A stretch of 63,540 nucleotides of DNA from Bacillota bacterium. GTDB lineage: Bacteria > Bacillota > Bacilli > Paenibacillales > Paenibacillaceae. The translations under genes and the position numbers were made by a program. The stretch lies in NCBI GenBank assembly GCA_023433615.1, contig JAEZCJ010000108.1, positions 1 to 63,540 on the forward strand. Direction: 5' to 3'. The notes below the pieces were generated by a model. The model had not been told where the DNA came from and searched no databases. It was given only the letters and a program-made list of their open reading frames with translations. Shown here in pieces: positions 24,667-32,758 of this stretch (position 1 is its first letter; each line of letters opens with the position of its first letter).

Positions 24667-25914
24667 TTGAGCAACAGCGACATCATCGTTAGTCTAGACA
24701 TCGGTACATCCAAGGTTCGTGCTATTATTGGGGAAGTTCAGAACGGAACCATTAATATTATTGGAGTTGGATCTGCCGACTCGGAAGGCATTCGCAAGGG
24801 AGCCATCGTTGACATTGACCAGACCGTGCAGTCGATCCGCAATGCTGTGGATCATGCTGAGCGCATGGTCGGCATTCAAATATCCGATGTATATGTAGGC
24901 ATTCAAGGAAATCACATCGCACTCCAGACGAATCATGGCGTTGTGGCCGTATCGAACGAAGACCGGGAAATCGGCGAAGAAGATATCGAGCGCGTGCTGG
25001 CGGCCGCCAAGGTCGTCGCGCTTCCACCGGAGCGCGAGATCATCGGACTCATGCCGAAGCAATATCTCGTAGACGGACTGGACGGCATCTCCGATCCCCG
25101 CGGCATGATCGGGGTTCGGCTAGAAGTGGAAGCGACGGTCATCACCGGCGCCAAGACCGCGATACATAATTTGATGCGCTGCGTGGAGAAGGCAGACCTG
25201 CACATCTCCGGCGTCATCTTAATGTCGCTTGCATCCGGTCAGATGGCCCTCACGAAGGACGAGAAAAACATGGGAACCGTGCTTGTCGACGTAGGCGCAG
25301 GCGCCTGCACGATCGCGGTGTTCGAGCAAGGGAACTTGTCGGCTACGACGACGCTGCCCGTCGGCGGCGAATACGTGACGAACGATATTTCGTACGGCTT
25401 GCGCACGCAGACGGAGCAAGCCGAGAAGATCAAGCTCAAGTTCGGCTGCGCGCTGGTAGACGACGCGGCAGACGATCAGAAATTCAAAGTACTGCGCATG
25501 GGGAGCAACGTGGAGAAGGAATTCTCCCAAGTGGATCTCGCGAACATAATCGAGCCGCGCATGCAGGAGATCTTCCACTTGGTTCGTGAAGAAGTACGGC
25601 GGCTGGGTTTCGGCGACAAGGTGAACGGTTATGTCCTGACCGGAGGTTCCGTGTCGATGCCGGGCGTGCTGGCGCTTGCCCAAAGCGAGCTGGAATCGAG
25701 CGTGCGAATCGCGGTGCCGGACTATATCGGCGTTCGCGATCCCGCATTCACGAGCGGAGTCGGCATGATTCAGTATGTCTCCCGGTACATGCGCAACCGT
25801 ACGGGAGGATCGGCCAAGAAGGCGGCAGCCCGCAAGCCTAACGCTGCTGCGTCTGCGCCGTCCAAGCCCGGGCTGGTTGAGCGGCTTAAGAAAATGTTTA
25901 GCGAATTCATTTGA
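24667..25914 (+). CDS. ftsA: Cell division protein FtsA
   Basis: A 415-residue actin-like ATPase that tethers FtsZ to the membrane. The phosphate-1 motif VSLDIGTSKVRAIIGE, VEATVITGAKTAIHNL (the 1C domain region), LVDVGAGACTIAVF (phosphate 2) and GYVLTGGSVSMPGV (adenosine motif) are present, and the C-terminal LVERLKKMFSEFI is an amphipathic membrane-targeting helix. The TTG start at 24667 lies 7 nt after GGAGGTG, and gives the usual short N-terminus; the upstream in-frame ATG adds a non-conserved leader. Confidence 0.94.
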   Translation: MSNSDIIVSLDIGTSKVRAIIGEVQNGTINIIGVGSADSEGIRKGAIVDIDQTVQSIRNAVDHAERMVGIQISDVYVGIQGNHIALQTNHGVVAVSNEDREIGEEDIERVLAAAKVVALPPEREIIGLMPKQYLVDGLDGISDPRGMIGVRLEVEATVITGAKTAIHNLMRCVEKADLHISGVILMSLASGQMALTKDEKNMGTVLVDVGAGACTIAVFEQGNLSATTTLPVGGEYVTNDISYGLRTQTEQAEKIKLKFGCALVDDAADDQKFKVLRMGSNVEKEFSQVDLANIIEPRMQEIFHLVREEVRRLGFGDKVNGYVLTGGSVSMPGVLALAQSELESSVRIAVPDYIGVRDPAFTSGVGMIQYVSRYMRNRTGGSAKKAAARKPNAAASAPSKPGLVERLKKMFSEFI

Positions 25915-25931
25915 TCGGGGGAACCATACCA

Positions 25932-27062
25932 ATGTTGGAATTCGATTTCGATATGGAACAACTGGCGCAGATTAAGGTTATCGGCGTCGGGGGCGGCGGA
26001 AGCAATGCCGTCAATCGAATGATCGATAATGGCGTCAAAGGCGTGGAATTCATTACGGTGAATACCGATGCGCAGGCGCTTCATCTTGCCAAGTCCGAGC
26101 ATAAGCTTCAGATCGGGGACAAGCTTACCCGCGGACTCGGCGCGGGCGCGAACCCGGAGGTCGGCAAGAAGGCGGCCGAAGAATCGCGCGAGCTGGTAGC
26201 CAGCCGCCTGAAGGGTGCCGACATGGTATTCGTAACGGCCGGCATGGGCGGCGGCACGGGTACGGGCGCAGCGCCCGTCATCGCGGAGATCGCGAAAGAG
26301 TGCGGCGCGCTGACGGTCGGCGTCGTGACGCGTCCGTTCACGTTCGAGGGACGCAAGCGTTCCGCGCAAGCCGATCTCGGCATCGAGGCGCTTAAGGAGA
26401 AGGTCGACACGCTGATCGTCATTCCGAACGACCGGCTGCTCGAGATCGTCGATAAGAAGACGCCGATGCTCGAAGCATTCCGCGAAGCGGATAACGTGCT
26501 GCGCCAAGCGGTACAAGGCATCTCCGACCTGATCGCGGAACCAAGTCTTATCAACCTCGACTTCGCGGACGTGAAGACGATCATGTCCGAACGCGGATCG
26601 GCGCTGATGGGAATCGGTATGGCGAGCGGCGAGAACCGTGCGGCAGAAGCGGCACGCAAAGCAATCATGAGCCCGCTTCTCGAGACTTCCATCGACGGCG
26701 CACGCGGCATTATCATGAACATTACGGGCGGCGCGAATCTGTCGCTGTACGAAGTGAACGAAGCGGCAGAGATCGTCATTTCGGCTTCCGATCCGGAAGT
26801 GAACATGATCTTCGGCGCGAGCATCGACGAAGACATGAAGGACGACATCAAGGTAACGGTCATCGCGACCGGCTTCGAGCTGAAGGGCAATGCGCTTCGC
26901 CGCAGTCCCGGCATGGGCGGTACTGCGACAGAACCTTCGCAAGAATCCGCACGGCCGGCATCCGGCGGCGGGCCGAACATTCGTCCGTTCGGCAGCGCGC
27001 CTGCAGGCGACCAGTTGGATATTCCGGCATTCCTGCGCAATCGTCCGCGCGGAGATCGGTAG
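25932..27062 (+). CDS. ftsZ: Cell division GTPase FtsZ
   Basis: A 376-residue tubulin-like GTPase that forms the Z-ring. The nucleotide loops IGVGGGGSNAVNRM, the tubulin signature GGGTGTGAAP and the T7-loop region NLDFADVKTIM are complete. A disordered linker (about 318-362) leads to the C-terminal peptide DIPAFLRNRPR, which binds FtsA and SepF (sepF is 5 kb downstream). The start MLEFDFDMEQ is preferred, with GGGGGA 7-10 nt upstream and 17 nt after ftsA. Confidence 0.97.
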   Translation: MLEFDFDMEQLAQIKVIGVGGGGSNAVNRMIDNGVKGVEFITVNTDAQALHLAKSEHKLQIGDKLTRGLGAGANPEVGKKAAEESRELVASRLKGADMVFVTAGMGGGTGTGAAPVIAEIAKECGALTVGVVTRPFTFEGRKRSAQADLGIEALKEKVDTLIVIPNDRLLEIVDKKTPMLEAFREADNVLRQAVQGISDLIAEPSLINLDFADVKTIMSERGSALMGIGMASGENRAAEAARKAIMSPLLETSIDGARGIIMNITGGANLSLYEVNEAAEIVISASDPEVNMIFGASIDEDMKDDIKVTVIATGFELKGNALRRSPGMGGTATEPSQESARPASGGGPNIRPFGSAPAGDQLDIPAFLRNRPRGDR

Positions 27063-27082
27063 GTAATAGAAGTCATATATTC

Positions 27083-27128
27083 AGGGGCAGTCACCCGCGG
27101 ATTTTCGCGAGGCGGCTGCCCCTTTATT
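27083..27128 (+). terminator. Terminator after ftsZ
   Basis: Outer stem GGGGCAG / CTGCCCC and inner stem CGCG / CGCG around an ATTTT loop, followed by TTTATT. It ends the dcw transcript. Confidence 0.8.
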
Positions 27129-27170
27129 CATTAAGGGAGACGATTGCCGGTCATGGGCTGTTCGCGCTAT

Positions 27171-27251
27171 TTCGACCTAAGCCCATCGACAAAACTAGAT
27201 CGGGTATGACAACGGGTTTAGACAGACAACGAACGAGGCATCTTCTATACT
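27171..27251 (+). promoter_or_regulatory. spoIIG-type promoter with 22-bp spacer and Spo0A-like boxes
   Basis: TTAGAC (27218-27223) and TATACT (27246-27251) are 22 bp apart, the abnormal spacing known for the Spo0A-activated, SigA-dependent spoIIG promoter of B. subtilis. Upstream, TTCGACC (27171-27177) and ATCGACA (27185-27191) each match six of seven bases of an inverted 0A box (TTCGACA), at about -87 to -67. Confidence 0.55.
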
Positions 27252-27320
27252 AATCTCAGGCCGCTCACGAGATAGGCGAGCGCACTTGCAAGCATGAGCA
27301 AGACGGGAGAGTGAGGCCTG

Positions 27321-28250
27321 CTGGTCGTATATGTTGATCTTATCTTCCTATCGAACCTGGCAATCGATGCGGCAGTGTTGCTCATGACGGCATGGGTGAG
27401 AGGCATTCGCCCCCGCTTGCCGCGAATCGCGGCAGCGGCAGCGATCGGAGCCTGCTACGTCGCGATGATGTTCGCGCCGGCCCTCTCGTTCCTGTATACG
27501 TTCATCCTGAAATTCGCGCTCTCCTTGCTTATGCTGTGGACGGCATTCGGCTTCGGGAGCTTGCAGCATTACGTTCGGAACATTGCAGCGTTCTACGGTG
27601 TCAATTTTGCCGCGGCGGGCGGCGTGCTGGGACTGCATTATTTGCTGCAAAGCTCCGGTGAACTGTGGGAGGGCATATGGTTCACTCGGACAGGCGGGCT
27701 TGGCTTCGAGCTGAAGATCAGCTTGGTCTTCGTGCTCGTCGCGTTTGCGGCGGCGCTGTACGTGTATCGATCGACGTGGAGCGGAAGAAAGCGGGTAGAT
27801 CGGACGCAGTCGCATCTCGCGGTCGTATCGGTCGTCATCGACGGGTTGGAGCGAACCTGCACCGGTCTCGTGGACACGGGGAATCAGCTGTACGACCCGC
27901 TCACGAGAACGCCTGTCATGGTCATGGAAGCGGCGATCTGGCAAGCCGAGCTGCCTCCGTCATGGATTGCGCGGATCCGCGCCTCGGAGGTCGATCAATT
28001 GGTCGCGGGGCTGGATGAAGAAGACAGTCCGTGGCGCGATCGACTGCGGCTGGTGCCGTACCGCGGCATCAATCGAGGCACGCAGTTCATGCTTGCCCTG
28101 AAGCCGGATCAAGTACGTATCGAGCAGGATGGCGCAAGCTATGTTGCGGTCAAGGTGCTAATCGGCCTGGATGGGGGAAAATTGGTCTCGGACGGGACGT
28201 ATCAAGCGATAGTCCATCCCTCATTGCTTGAGAGCCGGGACGCCGGCTGA
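27321..28250 (+). CDS. spoIIGA: Sporulation sigma-E factor processing peptidase SpoIIGA
   Basis: A 309-residue membrane-embedded aspartic protease that removes the pro-sequence of SigE after the forespore signal SpoIIR. About five N-terminal membrane helices (residues 1-150) precede a cytoplasmic protease domain with the DTG motif in GLVDTGNQLYDPLTRTPVMV. The start is unusual: the family N-terminus (VVYVDLIFLSNLAID here) begins at codon CTG 27321; the first ATG/GTG/TTG in frame is GTG 27375, which would remove most of the first helix. The in-frame stop at 27312 excludes a longer form. With CTG the length equals B. subtilis SpoIIGA (309). GGGAGAG and GTGAGG lie just upstream. Confidence 0.88.
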   Translation: MVVYVDLIFLSNLAIDAAVLLMTAWVRGIRPRLPRIAAAAAIGACYVAMMFAPALSFLYTFILKFALSLLMLWTAFGFGSLQHYVRNIAAFYGVNFAAAGGVLGLHYLLQSSGELWEGIWFTRTGGLGFELKISLVFVLVAFAAALYVYRSTWSGRKRVDRTQSHLAVVSVVIDGLERTCTGLVDTGNQLYDPLTRTPVMVMEAAIWQAELPPSWIARIRASEVDQLVAGLDEEDSPWRDRLRLVPYRGINRGTQFMLALKPDQVRIEQDGASYVAVKVLIGLDGGKLVSDGTYQAIVHPSLLESRDAG

Positions 28251-28285
28251 CAATCGAAATTGCTGACGGGGAGGACTGGCGTAGC

Positions 28286-29008
28286 ATGATCGTAAAATGG
28301 AAATTGGTCCTGCAGTTATACTATTACCGGATTTTATTTTTATTCGGGTTAAAGAGCGAAGAAATCTACTATATCGGAGGAAGCGAAGCACTCCCGCCGC
28401 CGCTGACGCGCGAAGAAGAAGAATTCTTGCTCGAGAAGCTGCCGTCCGGCGATTCCGCGATCCGCGCGATGCTAATCGAACGGAATCTGCGGCTAGTCGT
28501 GTACATTGCCCGGAAATTCGAGAACACCGGGATTCATATCGAGGATCTCGTATCGATCGGCGCCATCGGCTTGATCAAGGCTGTCAACACGTTCGATCCG
28601 GAGAAAAAAATCAAGCTCGCAACCTATGCGTCCCGCTGTATCGAGAACGAAATTCTGATGTACCTGCGGCGCAACAGCAAGATTCGTACCGAAGTATCGT
28701 TCGACGAGCCGCTCAATATCGACTGGGACGGCAACGAGCTGCTGCTGTCCGATGTGCTCGGCACGGAGAACGACACGATTTACCGCAACATCGAAGAGCA
28801 GGTGGACCGCAAGCTGCTTCACAAGGCGCTTGACAAGCTGTCCGACCGCGAACGGACGATCATGGAGCTGCGCTTCGGATTGACCGACGGCGAGGAGAAG
28901 ACGCAGAAGGACGTAGCCGATCTGTTGGGCATTTCGCAGTCCTACATCTCCCGGCTGGAGAAACGGATCATTAAGCGGCTGCGCAAGGAATTCAATAAGA
29001 TGGTTTAG
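28286..29008 (+). CDS. sigE: RNA polymerase sporulation sigma factor SigE (pro-form)
   Basis: A 240-residue sigma-70 family factor, the first mother-cell-specific sigma. An N-terminal pro-sequence (about residues 1-27) with a hydrophobic stretch ends at the conserved EEIYYIGGSEALPPP, the SpoIIGA cleavage region. Regions 2 (NLRLVVYIARKFENTG, YASRCIENEILMYLRR) and 4 (EEKTQKDVADLLGISQSYISRLEKR) are intact. It lies 35 nt after spoIIGA and is co-transcribed with its protease. GGGGAGG precedes the ATG. Confidence 0.96.
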   Translation: MIVKWKLVLQLYYYRILFLFGLKSEEIYYIGGSEALPPPLTREEEEFLLEKLPSGDSAIRAMLIERNLRLVVYIARKFENTGIHIEDLVSIGAIGLIKAVNTFDPEKKIKLATYASRCIENEILMYLRRNSKIRTEVSFDEPLNIDWDGNELLLSDVLGTENDTIYRNIEEQVDRKLLHKALDKLSDRERTIMELRFGLTDGEEKTQKDVADLLGISQSYISRLEKRIIKRLRKEFNKMV

Positions 29009-29037
29009 AAGCAGCCTCCCCCGCGGAGGCTGCTTTT
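29009..29037 (+). terminator. Terminator after sigE
   Basis: AAGCAGCCTCC / GGAGGCTGCTT stem with a 5-nt loop and trailing T residues; separates the spoIIG operon from sigG. Confidence 0.85.
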
Positions 29038-29127
29038 GCGTATGGAAAGCGGCGAAATCCTTGATGTGGCAGCGTTTTCGGACGATTGCGGCCGTCAAAG
29101 CTACGGCACGTATGACTGTGCATGCGT

Positions 29128-29158
29128 GGAATAAAAAAGAAACCCGAGGGGATAATGA
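29128..29158 (+). promoter_or_regulatory. Possible forespore (SigF/SigG) promoter of sigG
   Basis: GGAATA (29128-29133) and GATAATGA (29151-29158) are 17 nt apart and lie about 33-63 nt before the sigG start, as expected for a SigF/SigG promoter, but the match to either consensus is partial. Confidence 0.3.
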
Positions 29159-29190
29159 TCATTAATGTTTCACCTTGGGAGGTAATCACG

Positions 29191-29973
29191 TTGACCCGAA
29201 ATAAAGTAGAGATCTGTGGAGTGGATACCGCTAAACTGCCGGTCCTGACGAATGCCGAGATGCGCGAGCTGTTCACGGCGCTGCAGACACGCAATGAACT
29301 GGCAGCAAGAGAGAAACTGGTTAACGGCAATCTGCGCTTGGTGCTGAGCGTGATTCAGCGGTTCAACAACCGGGGAGAGTTCGTCGACGATCTGTTCCAG
29401 GTCGGCTGCATAGGCCTCATGAAAGCTATCGATAATTTCGATTTAGGCCAGAACGTCAAATTCTCTACTTACGCCGTTCCGATGATTATCGGAGAAATTC
29501 GGCGTTACCTGCGCGACAATAATCCGATCCGCGTATCCCGCAGTCTTCGAGATATTGCCTATAAGGCGCTGCAAGTGAGGGACAGCCTGACGAACAAGAA
29601 TGCCCGCGAACCCACGATCTTCGAAATTTCGGAGGCGCTCGGCGTGCCGAAGGAGGATGTCGTGTTCGCGCTCGACGCCATTCAAGACCCGGTCTCGCTC
29701 TTCGAGCCGATCTACCATGACGGCGGCGACCCGATCTACGTGATGGATCAGATCAGCGACGACAAGAACAAAGATGTCTCCTGGATCGAGGAAATCGCGC
29801 TTCGCGAGGCGATGCATAAGCTAGCCGAACGGGAGAAAATGATTTTATCGATGCGTTTTTTTGAGGGGAAAACCCAGATGGAGGTTGCGGACGAGATCGG
29901 CATCTCCCAGGCGCAGGTGTCGAGGCTGGAAAAATCGGCGATCCAGCAAATGCAAAAGCACGTGAAAACCTGA
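29191..29973 (+). CDS. sigG: RNA polymerase sporulation sigma factor SigG
   Basis: A 260-residue late forespore sigma factor. The N-terminal RNKVEICGVDTAKLPVL is the SigG hallmark that binds anti-sigma factor and core. Region 2 (LRLVLSVIQRFNNRGEFVDD), region 3 (RRYLRDNNPIRVSRSL) and region 4 (GKTQMEVADEIGISQAQVSR) follow. The TTG start at 29191 sits 7 nt after GGAGGT and gives exactly the B. subtilis length; upstream in-frame starts would extend the conserved N-terminus. It has its own terminator, so it is probably transcribed both from spoIIG readthrough and from its own promoter. Confidence 0.96.
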   Translation: MTRNKVEICGVDTAKLPVLTNAEMRELFTALQTRNELAAREKLVNGNLRLVLSVIQRFNNRGEFVDDLFQVGCIGLMKAIDNFDLGQNVKFSTYAVPMIIGEIRRYLRDNNPIRVSRSLRDIAYKALQVRDSLTNKNAREPTIFEISEALGVPKEDVVFALDAIQDPVSLFEPIYHDGGDPIYVMDQISDDKNKDVSWIEEIALREAMHKLAEREKMILSMRFFEGKTQMEVADEIGISQAQVSRLEKSAIQQMQKHVKT

Positions 29974-29993
29974 TTCGAGATATTGAGCTGCAT

Positions 29994-30017
29994 ACCGCCT
30001 AATCTGGGCGGTTTTTT
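29994..30017 (+). terminator. Terminator after sigG
   Basis: ACCGCC / GGCGGT stem, 7-nt loop, followed by T residues through 30017. Confidence 0.8.
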
Positions 30018-30106
30018 CATGGAGAAGGACATTTCTAGGCTGGGCCACATATACTGATACGGAAGGGTGGATGAACATCAACCAGTGAGAGCGTGGTGAC
30101 GGTGCA

Positions 30107-30382
30107 TTGAAAATATCCGATTTTCAGACGAAGGACGTCATCAACATCGTGGACGGGAGGAAGCTGGGTCAAGTCAGCGACCTCGAGCTCGATCTGCGGC
30201 AAGGACGAATCGATTCGATCGTCGTGCCGAGCTACGGCCGATTCTTCGGGCTGTTCAGCAGCGGCACGGACGTCGTCATCCCGTGGCGGAACATCGTGAA
30301 GATCGGCGCGGATGTCGTGCTGGTCAGGCTCGACGATACGAAGCAGTATCGGCAAGACGAGGATGAGCCGGCCGCAAGGTAG
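30107..30382 (+). CDS. ylmC: YlmC/YmxH family PRC-barrel protein
   Basis: A 91-residue PRC-barrel protein of the YlmC/YmxH sporulation family. The core DVINIVDGRKLGQVSDLELD followed by RIDSIVVPSYG and DVVIPWRNIVKIGADVVLV is diagnostic of the small PRC fold. TTG start with GGTGA 6 nt upstream. It follows sigG, as in B. subtilis, and precedes the ylmDE-sepF group. Its biochemical role is not known; a link to sporulation is inferred from family and neighbourhood. Confidence 0.85.
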   Translation: MKISDFQTKDVINIVDGRKLGQVSDLELDLRQGRIDSIVVPSYGRFFGLFSSGTDVVIPWRNIVKIGADVVLVRLDDTKQYRQDEDEPAAR

Positions 30383-30457
30383 CAGCCGGAGGGCCGGCTT
30401 GCCTCATATCCTCGATTCGACAGAATATGGTACACTGTAGCCAGAGGTGATGGGCGG

Positions 30458-31312
30458 ATGGAACCGTTTCAACATAGAGAAGCCGGGGATGGACCCTCGC
30501 TGTTCATGCTGCAATGCTGGATGAATGACGCCGCCGGCTTAACCGCGGGCATTACGGGACGCGATGGCGGTGTCAGCACCGAGCCGCCGGGGTCGCTCAA
30601 CTGCGGCTTGCACGTGGGAGACAGGCCGGAAGACGTGATTCGCAATCGCAAACGGGTAGCCGAATCGCTTGGATGGCCTTTCGAGGCATGGACAAGCGCC
30701 GAACAGGTGCACGGCGATGCCGTATTCCGCGTGGTGCGGGAAGACCGCGGACGCGGCAGGGCGGATCGGGACAGCGCGATTCCGGATACGGACGCCATCA
30801 TGACGGACGTGCCGGACATCTTGCTGACCTCCTTCTACGCGGATTGCGTGCCGCTCTTCTTCCACGATCCCGAGCATGGCGCAGTAGCGCTCGCGCATGC
30901 CGGCTGGAAGGGGACGGTGCTGGAGATTGCCCGTAAGACGGCGGAACAGATGACGGCCGCATACGGGACCGACCCGGCAAGGCTGCGCGGAGCGATCGGC
31001 CCGTCGATCGGCAGTTGCTGCTACGAGGTCGACGAACCGGTTATCGCGCGAATGGAACCGCTGGTCCAAGCGCTGTGCGGGGCATCAGGCGCTGAGCCGA
31101 GCACGATGATCGAGCCGGCAGCGCCCGGCAAGGCCATGCTGAACTTGAAAGAAATAAACCGACAGATTATGATAAAAGCAGGAATATTGCCGACGAACAT
31201 CGAATTAACGACTAGATGTACCGGCTGCCGTCACGATGCGTTCTTCTCGCATCGGCTCGAACAAGGGCGAACAGGCAGGATGGCGAGCTTCATCGGCATC
31301 AAATCGAGGTGA
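30458..31312 (+). CDS. pgeF: Peptidoglycan editing factor PgeF (YlmD, multicopper polyphenol oxidoreductase family)
   Basis: A 284-residue protein of the YfiH/LACC1 family. Members act as purine nucleoside phosphorylases or adenosine deaminases, and E. coli YfiH edits mis-made UDP-MurNAc-L-Ser. Zinc-site motifs are present: TSAEQVHGD, TSFYADCVPLFFHD, ALAHAGWKGT, GPSIGSCCYEV and RCTGCRHDAFFSHR. ATG 30458 has GAGGTGAT upstream. It is 9 nt from ylmE. In Bacillota the physiological substrate is unsettled, so the name follows current family usage. Confidence 0.88.
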   Translation: MEPFQHREAGDGPSLFMLQCWMNDAAGLTAGITGRDGGVSTEPPGSLNCGLHVGDRPEDVIRNRKRVAESLGWPFEAWTSAEQVHGDAVFRVVREDRGRGRADRDSAIPDTDAIMTDVPDILLTSFYADCVPLFFHDPEHGAVALAHAGWKGTVLEIARKTAEQMTAAYGTDPARLRGAIGPSIGSCCYEVDEPVIARMEPLVQALCGASGAEPSTMIEPAAPGKAMLNLKEINRQIMIKAGILPTNIELTTRCTGCRHDAFFSHRLEQGRTGRMASFIGIKSR

Positions 31313-31321
31313 GGAAGGCCA

Positions 31322-32044
31322 TTGTCCATGAAGGATAGACAGGAAGCGGTCGAACGGCGGATCCGTGAAGCATGTGCTAGAAGCGGAAGAAACCGAAGCG
31401 ACATCGGCGTGATCGCCGTAACGAAGTATGTGTCGACGGAGAGGGCTCTGCAGGCGCTGAACGGCGGCTATGCGAATCTAGGCGAGAACCGCTGGCAGGA
31501 TGCCCAAGGCAAATGGCAGGCGATACAACAGACGCAAGGCGCCCGAGAAGATGCGCTTGCGCCCGTCTGGCATTTTATCGGTTCGCTGCAGACGAACAAG
31601 GTCAAGGACGTCATCGGCAGGTTTACATACATTCATTCGCTGGACAGGCTGTCGCTTGCGGAAGCGATCGACAAGCGGGCTGGGCAGATCGGTATCCGGG
31701 TTCCCTGCTTCGTCCAAGTCAACGTATCCGGCGAAGATACGAAGCACGGACTTGCCCCGTCCGCATTATTCGACTATGCAAGATCGGTCTCGAAGCTTGC
31801 GAATCTGAAGATCGAAGGACTTATGACGATGGCTCCCCACGAGGCGGAGCCGGAGGCGACAAGGCCGGTCTTCCGCGAGCTGCGGCGACTGCGGGACGAG
31901 CTTAACGCGCTGGCGGTGCTGCCTGAAGCGGCTGACGGGTTGTCGATGGGAATGTCCAACGATTTTGAGATTGCGGTTGAGGAAGGTGCGACCTGGCTCA
32001 GGCTGGGTACGATTCTAGTGGGGAAAGAGGAGGAACATTCATGA
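31322..32044 (+). CDS. ylmE: YggS/YlmE family pyridoxal phosphate homeostasis protein
   Basis: A 240-residue PLP-binding TIM-barrel protein (PROSC/YggS family) that buffers free pyridoxal phosphate. The PLP lysine lies in IAVTKYVS (about residue 35); GENRWQDAQGKW, WHFIGSLQTNKVK, LSMGMSNDFEIAVEEG and WLRLGTILVG are conserved. Start TTG 31322 is used, with GAGGTGAGG upstream; ATG 31328, two codons on, is an equally possible start. The last four bases overlap the sepF start (ATGA). Confidence 0.9.
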   Translation: MSMKDRQEAVERRIREACARSGRNRSDIGVIAVTKYVSTERALQALNGGYANLGENRWQDAQGKWQAIQQTQGAREDALAPVWHFIGSLQTNKVKDVIGRFTYIHSLDRLSLAEAIDKRAGQIGIRVPCFVQVNVSGEDTKHGLAPSALFDYARSVSKLANLKIEGLMTMAPHEAEPEATRPVFRELRRLRDELNALAVLPEAADGLSMGMSNDFEIAVEEGATWLRLGTILVGKEEEHS

Positions 32045-32487
32045 GCGTCATGAACAAGTTCATGAACTTTCTGGGGCTGCAGGACGAAGAGGAGACGCTG
32101 GAGCGCGAGCGCGCGCAGCATGACCAGGAACAAGAGATTGAAACGCCTGCCTTCGAGCAGCGTAAGAATGTTAAGGCCAATGTCGTCAGCATCCACTCGC
32201 AGAAGAGTGCCAGAGTTGTCTTAACCGAGCCGCGTTCGTATGACGAGGCGCAGGAGATTGCGGACCATCTGCGTTCGAGACGCTCCGTCGTCGTCAATCT
32301 GCAGCGCGTCCGCACTGAACATGCGATCCGCATCGTCGATTTTCTCGGCGGCACGGTCTATGCGCTGAACGGCACGATCTCGAAGCTCGGCGCGAACATT
32401 TTCTTGTGCACGCCGGATACCGTAGAGATCTCGGGCACGATTACGGACATCCTGGCGGAGGAGTTCGAAACCAACAAAATGAGGTGA
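32041..32487 (+). CDS. sepF: Cell division protein SepF
   Basis: A 148-residue FtsZ-binding protein that forms rings on Z-ring filaments and can tether them to the membrane. An N-terminal amphipathic helix (MSVMNKFMNFLGL) is the membrane anchor; an acidic linker follows; the conserved C-terminal domain (about 60-140) includes YDEAQEIADHL, RSVVVNLQRV and RIVDFLGGTVYALNG. GAGGAGG precedes the ATG that overlaps ylmE. Its partners ftsZ and ftsA lie upstream in this window. Confidence 0.94.
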   Translation: MSVMNKFMNFLGLQDEEETLERERAQHDQEQEIETPAFEQRKNVKANVVSIHSQKSARVVLTEPRSYDEAQEIADHLRSRRSVVVNLQRVRTEHAIRIVDFLGGTVYALNGTISKLGANIFLCTPDTVEISGTITDILAEEFETNKMR

Positions 32488-32491
32488 CCAC

Positions 32492-32758
32492 GTGTTTGAG
32501 ATAGCAAGTTTCATCATGACAATTCAAAGAATATACACATTCGTGATCATTGCCTACATCCTGCTGTCTTGGCTGCCTAACGCTCGCGAGAGCTTCATCG
32601 GCGAGATTCTAGGCAAGCTCGTGGAGCCTTACCTATCGCCGTTCCGGCGTCTGATCCCGCCGATCGGCGGCATGCTGGACATCTCGCCGATCGTCGCGAT
32701 CTTTGCCCTGCAATTCATCGCGGCAGGCCTTATCGCCGTCATCGATTTCTTCGTGTGA
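32492..32758 (+). CDS. ylmG: YggT family membrane protein (YlmG)
   Basis: An 88-residue protein with two membrane helices (about 5-25 and 65-85) around the family signature ILLSWLPNARES and VEPYLSPFRRLIPP. YggT/YlmG proteins are linked to envelope organisation and division in bacteria and to nucleoid placement in plastids; the molecular role is not known. GTG start with GAGGTGA upstream. Its stop overlaps the GTG of ylmH. Confidence 0.9.
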   Translation: MFEIASFIMTIQRIYTFVIIAYILLSWLPNARESFIGEILGKLVEPYLSPFRRLIPPIGGMLDISPIVAIFALQFIAAGLIAVIDFFV

